17,524 nucleotides of DNA, from NCBI GenBank assembly GCA_964580655.1, contig CAZOMR010000037.1, positions 1 to 17,524 of the forward strand. Reading direction: 5' to 3'. A program made the position numbers and the translations under genes. Positions within the stretch are counted from its first letter, which is position 1. The number at the start of each line of letters is the position of its first letter. This DNA comes from CAZOMR01 sp964580655 (GTDB lineage: Bacteria > RBG-13-61-14 > CAZOMR01). Shown piece by piece: positions 14,290 to 17,524 of this stretch. The notes under the pieces were generated by a model that saw only the letters and a list, made by a program, of their open reading frames with translations, made no database searches and was not told where the DNA came from.

Positions 14290-14409
14290 TTATTGAACCC
14301 TGACGATAAGGGATTTCTTGGTCATCCGGTCGAACAGGTTGAACTCTTCCATGGAGTACTTGCTTATCAAGTAATAGTAGCTGAATTTACGCGGGTCACC
14401 GCTCTCCAT
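14290..14409 (-). CDS. Unrecognised short ORF or C-terminal remnant
   Basis: This is a 39-codon - strand frame starting with ATG at 14409 and ending in TAA 27 bases before the GH3 start. Its middle part reads FSYYYLISKYSMEEFNLFDR, with a plausible mix of aromatic, acidic and basic residues. By hand count, GC at codon positions 1, 2 and 3 is about 14, 11 and 29 of 39, the strong third-position bias of real genes in this window. The frame stays open back to 14499, but those codons lose the bias. There is no strong ribosome site. It could be a real small protein or the 3' end of a lost gene that once preceded GH3. I do not recognise the family. Confidence 0.35.
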   Translation of the reverse strand: MESGDPRKFSYYYLISKYSMEEFNLFDRMTKKSLIVRVQ

Positions 14410-14508
14410 TAGATTTCCAAGCCCCCAAAAGTTTCTCGCTATTTTATCATACCCTATCAGGCCCGCCAAAACACCTATGATCTCGTTCCCGTGACAAATT
14501 TACGAGCG

Positions 14509-14549
14509 AAAACATCAGCCTTGTGCCTTGTCTAACGCCCTTCGAGCAT
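14509..14549 (+). repeat. Dispersed repeat, copy B
   Basis: This is the partner of 10503-10543, in the same orientation. It shares AAAACATCAGCCT and AACGCC at identical spacing. It lies upstream of the + strand propeller gene, whereas copy A lies downstream of a + strand fucosidase gene. The positions are therefore not equivalent, and a terminator or promoter role is not obvious. Confidence 0.45.
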
Positions 14550-14668
14550 GAGCACGCCCACCTCAGAGGTAATCTTCGCGCCCTGAAGCGGCCCTGTCCC
14601 TGCTTGACAGACTGGTAAAGGAGTATTACTTTGTCTCTTTGATGAATTGAATTGTGGAGGATTGACAG

Positions 14669-15817
14669 ATGAGCCGAGACCGAATCTGGATTATGGGAAT
14701 AATTGTGCTGGCGACTGCATTGCTTGGGGGGGTGAGCTACTCCCCGCTCGTGCAGGTAGTGCCGGGTCAAGTGCTTCCGTCCCAGGTTGATTGCATGGAT
14801 TCTAACAACAACCTTGACCTGGTGCGCTTCGATGGCAGACTCTTCCTGGCATTTCGTACCGCTCCCTACCACTTTGCATCAAGGAAGACCAGGCTTTTCA
14901 TCATATCCACCATGGATGAGAATCACTGGAATTTCGAGGCCGAGGTCTTCATGGGGTCTGACATGCGCGAACCGAGGTTCCTGGTGCTGGGGGACAAGCT
15001 CATGTTTTACTTCTTCCAGGCTGGCAAGAACCCGCTGGCATTTACTCCCAGGCATATCTTTGCCATGGAGCGCCGTGGCATGGGCGACTGGACAGAGCCG
15101 GTGCCGGTATTTCAGCCATGCTGTGTTCTCTGGCGCGCCAAGGTCCGGAACGGCAAGGCTTTCATAACGGCCTACTGCGGGGAGGGCATGTACACTGGCG
15201 GGAACGAGAAGATAGGAATCTTTTTCCTGACTACAACCGATGGCTACAACCTTGAACCGGTGAATCCGGACAGGCCGGTGGTTGCCACCGGTGGCTCGGA
15301 GACGGCCTTCGAGTTTGACGAACATGGAGACATGTATACAGTAATACGGAATGAGGCTGGCGACGGCAAGACCTGGGGAAGCAAGGTCTGTAGAGCCGAA
15401 GTGGGCGAGCTCTCAGACTGGCACTGCGTGAACACCCCTTTTAAGTATGACTCCCCGCTAATGTTCCGGCACTGCGATGACATCTACCTGATCGCACGGC
15501 GCAACATAGACGGAGCATACGACAAGGAAGCTCGCTGGCTTCCGAATCCGGTTGAATCCCTCTACTACCTTGCCCGTTATTGGTGGACAAAGAAGCGCAC
15601 CGCGCTTTACAAGCTTGACAAGGACAACCTCACTTTCGAGCCTGTCCTTGATTTCCCGTCCAGAGGAGACACCGCATTTCCAGCCCTGGTTCAGATTGAC
15701 GAGAACACTTATAGAATGTATAACTACTCCTCGCCGCTTCAGGGGCCGGATCGCGTGTGGATGACGGGCGAGCTGACCGGCACACAGATATATTCCACCT
15801 ACATCACTTTTGAATGA
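14669..15817 (+). CDS. Exported sialidase-like beta-propeller protein, unassigned
   Basis: This 382-residue exported protein has an N-terminal signal or anchor segment (IWIMGIIVLATALLGGV, residues 6-22). The rest repeats a pattern of about 55-60 residues typical of five- or six-bladed propellers of the sialidase/GH43-like fold: DLVRFDGRLFLAFRTAP, EPRFLVLGDKLMFYFF, RAKVRNGKAFITAYCG, SETAFEFDEHGDMYTVI, DSPLMFRHCDDIYLIA and GDTAFPALVQIDENTYRMYN. Acidic residues recur at blade starts, as in active-site-facing positions of such enzymes. A clear FRIP motif or SxDxGxTW Asp-box of true GH33 sialidases is not seen, so catalytic activity is uncertain. The neighbours are all glycosidases, so it is likely to act on or bind the same glycan. 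GGAGG lies eight bases before the ATG. It converges on the GH27 gene. Confidence 0.72.
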   Translation: MSRDRIWIMGIIVLATALLGGVSYSPLVQVVPGQVLPSQVDCMDSNNNLDLVRFDGRLFLAFRTAPYHFASRKTRLFIISTMDENHWNFEAEVFMGSDMREPRFLVLGDKLMFYFFQAGKNPLAFTPRHIFAMERRGMGDWTEPVPVFQPCCVLWRAKVRNGKAFITAYCGEGMYTGGNEKIGIFFLTTTDGYNLEPVNPDRPVVATGGSETAFEFDEHGDMYTVIRNEAGDGKTWGSKVCRAEVGELSDWHCVNTPFKYDSPLMFRHCDDIYLIARRNIDGAYDKEARWLPNPVESLYYLARYWWTKKRTALYKLDKDNLTFEPVLDFPSRGDTAFPALVQIDENTYRMYNYSSPLQGPDRVWMTGELTGTQIYSTYITFE

Positions 15818-15872
15818 TTTTACCGCAGATACTCCAGCCCTCCCGCATTTCCGGTCTAGCAGTCTCCGAGTC

Positions 15873-15889
15873 TAAAGAGCGAGTCTTTA
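15873..15889. terminator. Weak hairpin between convergent genes
   Basis: TAAAGA-gcgag-TCTTTA lies in the 78-base gap between two stop codons (15817 and 15896). The stem is short and AT-rich and no long T tract follows, so it could act only as a weak bidirectional terminator, if at all. Confidence 0.2.
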
Positions 15890-15895
15890 CAGGCC

Positions 15896-17404
15896 TTACT
15901 TTTCAGGTTCTCCGATCTTGAGCATCACCGTGCCATGCCCCGGAACGACTGCGGTGAACGACCCGTTGAACATGCCGAGGTCTTTATGCCGCCACAGATC
16001 GCGGACAGGCTGTGTGCCGGAAAGTCCGATGTCCGACCACTTCGCGGTTATCTCTTCTGCCGTCATGGAGCGGTTGAACAGAGCGACGGCTGTGGTTCCG
16101 TCCCACAGCGGCCTCGACCACACCTCGAGCTTGTCATGCTTCGCCCGGCGTGAAGCCTGCCTGCCGAGAATATCCTGATTGACTGCGATCACTTCGTCAT
16201 TGGTCAAAAGCTCGAGCGTAAACTGGTCCATGTTGGACATGTCGCATCCAATTAAAAGCGGTGCGGCAAGCATGCACCAGAGCGTTATATGCGTAACCTG
16301 TTCATCAGGAGTCAGCCCGGTTTGGTGGAGGCTCGGGCCCCACCCGACTCTTCCAACCACCAGCATATCCGGGTCATTCCAGTGTCCGGGACCGGAGTAT
16401 TTTTCCAGCCCGTTCTGTCCGAATCCGATCCTGGACATGCTCTTCCAGTTGTCGCGGATATCACCGGTGGTGCGCCAGAGATTTCCCCCAACATCGTCTC
16501 CCCACTTCCAGACATTACCAAGGCCATACTCGCAAATGCTGAGCACGATGTCCCGGTCAACCCCGGCAAGAATTTCTCCCATCTGGATGTATGGCTTCTT
16601 GAGCCGGCCTTTCGTGACGGTAAGCTTCTTCAGGCCATAACTGCACAGATCATACTTCAGGTAGTCTATTCCCCATTCTGCATAGGTAGCCGCATCCTGG
16701 GCCTCGTGCTTCCAACTGCCTTCATAGAGGCCGCAGGTATTCGGTCCGGGGGATGAATAGATGCCGAGCTTCAGGCCCTTTGAATGCACATAATCAGCCA
16801 GAGCCTTCATGTCAGGAAATTTCTCATTGGTCAGTATCTCCCCGTCGGATGAGCGGCCATTCTCCCAGCCATCATCTATGTTGATATACTGGAAGCCGTG
16901 GGACGCAAGACCGCTTGCGACCATGGCGTCCGCGGCGGCCCGCACCTTTGCATCGTCAATGGACAAGCCCCACACATTCCACGAGTTCCAGCCCATAGGG
17001 GGAGTAAGTGCGAGTTTGTGCTTGCCGCCGACGATGGTCAAGTTGCGCCTGGCTGTGCCCTCGGGGCCGCTCACCATTAGTTCCACTACAGTGCTCCCGT
17101 CTTTCTCCAGTGTTCCCGTTATTATCCCGGTCTTCGAGTCCAGCCAAAGCCCCGGAGGCAGGTTCTCAGCGCTGAAGATCAGCGGCCCCTTTCCCGTCGC
17201 CGGTATCAGGAACAGGAACGGCCTGCCCGGTGTGCTTCCCACAATTCCAGGTCCGTTGATCGCCGGTATCGGCGAGCAGGGTTGAGCGATGGGCGGATCA
17301 GGCGCACTCTGCACCTGGACAGGAAGGGACAATATCAATGTATAAGCGAGTGACAGCACCAACCCGGCCACGGTCCCCTGTAAGGCATATCGCATCTTTA
17401 TCAT
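15896..17404 (-). CDS. Exported GH27 alpha-galactosidase with N-terminal putative Ig domain
   Basis: This 502-residue retaining alpha-galactosidase is predicted to release terminal alpha-D-galactose. Some GH27 enzymes act on beta-L-arabinopyranose or alpha-GalNAc instead. A signal peptide covers residues 1 to about 34. Residues about 42-126 form a putative Ig (He_PIG) domain with LIFSAENLPPGLWLDSKTG and ITGTL. The barrel opens with TPPMGWNSWN (134-143), then INIDDGW (Asp177, Asp178), the nucleophile Asp252 in YLKYDLCSYG, the likely acid/base Asp315 in LWRTTGDIRDNW, and GHWNDPDMLVVG (340-351). A short beta-sandwich (about 410-500) ends the protein. The ATG at 17404 is chosen because AAAGGAGG lies five bases before it and the signal peptide starts there. 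An ATG at 17437 would add 11 residues upstream of that site. The catalytic set is complete, so it is probably active. Confidence 0.93.
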   Translation of the reverse strand: MIKMRYALQGTVAGLVLSLAYTLILSLPVQVQSAPDPPIAQPCSPIPAINGPGIVGSTPGRPFLFLIPATGKGPLIFSAENLPPGLWLDSKTGIITGTLEKDGSTVVELMVSGPEGTARRNLTIVGGKHKLALTPPMGWNSWNVWGLSIDDAKVRAAADAMVASGLASHGFQYINIDDGWENGRSSDGEILTNEKFPDMKALADYVHSKGLKLGIYSSPGPNTCGLYEGSWKHEAQDAATYAEWGIDYLKYDLCSYGLKKLTVTKGRLKKPYIQMGEILAGVDRDIVLSICEYGLGNVWKWGDDVGGNLWRTTGDIRDNWKSMSRIGFGQNGLEKYSGPGHWNDPDMLVVGRVGWGPSLHQTGLTPDEQVTHITLWCMLAAPLLIGCDMSNMDQFTLELLTNDEVIAVNQDILGRQASRRAKHDKLEVWSRPLWDGTTAVALFNRSMTAEEITAKWSDIGLSGTQPVRDLWRHKDLGMFNGSFTAVVPGHGTVMLKIGEPEK

Positions 17405-17409
17405 GGTAC

Positions 17410-17417
17410 CCTCCTTT
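17410..17417 (-). promoter_or_regulatory. Ribosome binding site deciding the GH27 start
   Basis: AAAGGAGG on the - strand lies five bases before the ATG at 17404. It is the strongest ribosome site near the gene and rules against the upstream in-frame ATG at 17437. Confidence 0.7.
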
Positions 17418-17441
17418 GAATAGCCAGATTTTTCCAATATG

Positions 17442-17451
17442 ACATGTCAAT
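17442..17451. promoter_or_regulatory. Palindrome TGACATGTCA, possible operator in the GH27 leader
   Basis: This perfect 10-base palindrome lies 38 bases before the GH27 start, within the predicted 5' leader downstream of the promoter at 17488-17516. That placement suits a repressor operator. The regulator is unknown and none is encoded in the window. A palindrome of this length can also occur by chance. Confidence 0.35.
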
Positions 17452-17487
17452 CCACTTTATTCATAGCCTATCACTACTGTCCGGCTA

Positions 17488-17516
17488 ATTATCGAATAAT
17501 TTCAACTGTTTATCAA
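17488..17516 (-). promoter_or_regulatory. Promoter of the GH27 gene
   Basis: On the - strand, TTGATA (17516 to 17511) and GATAAT (17493 to 17488) are separated by exactly 17 bases. Each matches the sigma70 consensus at five of six positions. Transcription would start near 17481, giving a leader of about 77 bases with the TAGCC/GGCTA inverted repeat and the TGACATGTCA palindrome. Confidence 0.55.
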
Positions 17517-17524
17517 GTTGTGTG

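Larger units (their letters stand above)
14263..14668. other. 406-base spacer with possible gene remnants
   Basis: This region lies between the divergent GH3 (- strand) and propeller (+ strand) genes. It holds a 39-codon coding-biased - strand frame (14290-14409), dispersed repeat copy B (14509-14549) and a second - strand frame end at 14532-14580 reading GAKITSEVGVLMLEGR and then TAG. TTGACA at 14604-14609 could be a -35 box for the + strand gene, but the best -10 candidate at 17 bases (TACTTT) is poor. GGAGG at 14656-14660 is the ribosome site of that gene. Confidence 0.45.

Noticed and set aside
14447..14872. 141-codon frame on the - strand across the propeller gene start
   Set aside because: It overlaps the well-supported + strand gene, has an improbable Cys/Arg/His-rich composition and matches no family pattern.

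Overview
The window comes from a Gram-negative-type (diderm), heterotrophic bacterium. The evidence is a lipobox lipoprotein, two proteins ending in OmpA-like peptidoglycan-binding domains, an AMIN-domain envelope protein, and many exported enzymes, two with twin-arginine (Tat) signals. The DNA is moderately GC-rich, third codon positions are GC-biased, and start sites usually have strong Shine-Dalgarno sequences. The gene mix (PD40-OmpA proteins, M14 peptidase, many exported glycosidases) resembles poorly cultured polymer-degrading phyla such as the FCB group, Aminicenantes or Latescibacteria. This is an inference from gene content; no marker gene fixes the taxon. No tRNA, rRNA, CRISPR array, integrase or insertion sequence was seen.

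Left half (1 to about 8,700, all on the + strand): a good sigma70-type promoter at 79-108 drives a tight three-gene operon of a lipoprotein with an SH3-like tail, an ECF sigma factor and a short, membrane-free zinc-binding anti-sigma factor. A SAM hydrolase (SAM hydroxide adenosyltransferase, DUF62) follows. A gene-free patch at 2,622-2,838 holds several short repeat and hairpin elements. It leads into an N-acetylglutamate-synthase-like GNAT gene that overlaps or abuts an exported M14 zinc carboxypeptidase. A strong promoter at 4,610-4,639 then precedes a three-gene envelope operon: two tandem PD40 beta-propeller/OmpA paralogues and a double AMIN-domain protein.

Right half (about 8,700 to the end): a glycan-degradation island with genes on both strands. 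On the + strand are a GH29 alpha-L-fucosidase of the B-subfamily type with a C-terminal F5/8-type carbohydrate-binding module, and a sialidase-like beta-propeller protein. On the - strand are a GH3 beta-glycosidase followed by a GH29 fucosidase of the A-subfamily type (both with Tat signals), and a GH27 alpha-galactosidase with an N-terminal putative Ig domain. All five are predicted to be exported. Together they could strip terminal fucose and alpha-galactose, then beta-linked sugars, from a fucosylated and galactosylated plant, algal or mucin-type glycan. No transporter, SusCD pair, sulfatase or sugar-catabolic gene lies in the window. Spacers in this half carry a partial dispersed repeat (10,503-10,543 and 14,509-14,549) and short coding-biased stretches that may be gene remnants.

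No wholly new system is proven here. The best leads are the PD40-OmpA pair, whose first member has lost the family's ligand-binding Asp; the lipoprotein/ECF/soluble anti-sigma operon; the unassigned propeller protein inside the glycosidase island; and the relic-like spacer at 14,263-14,668.
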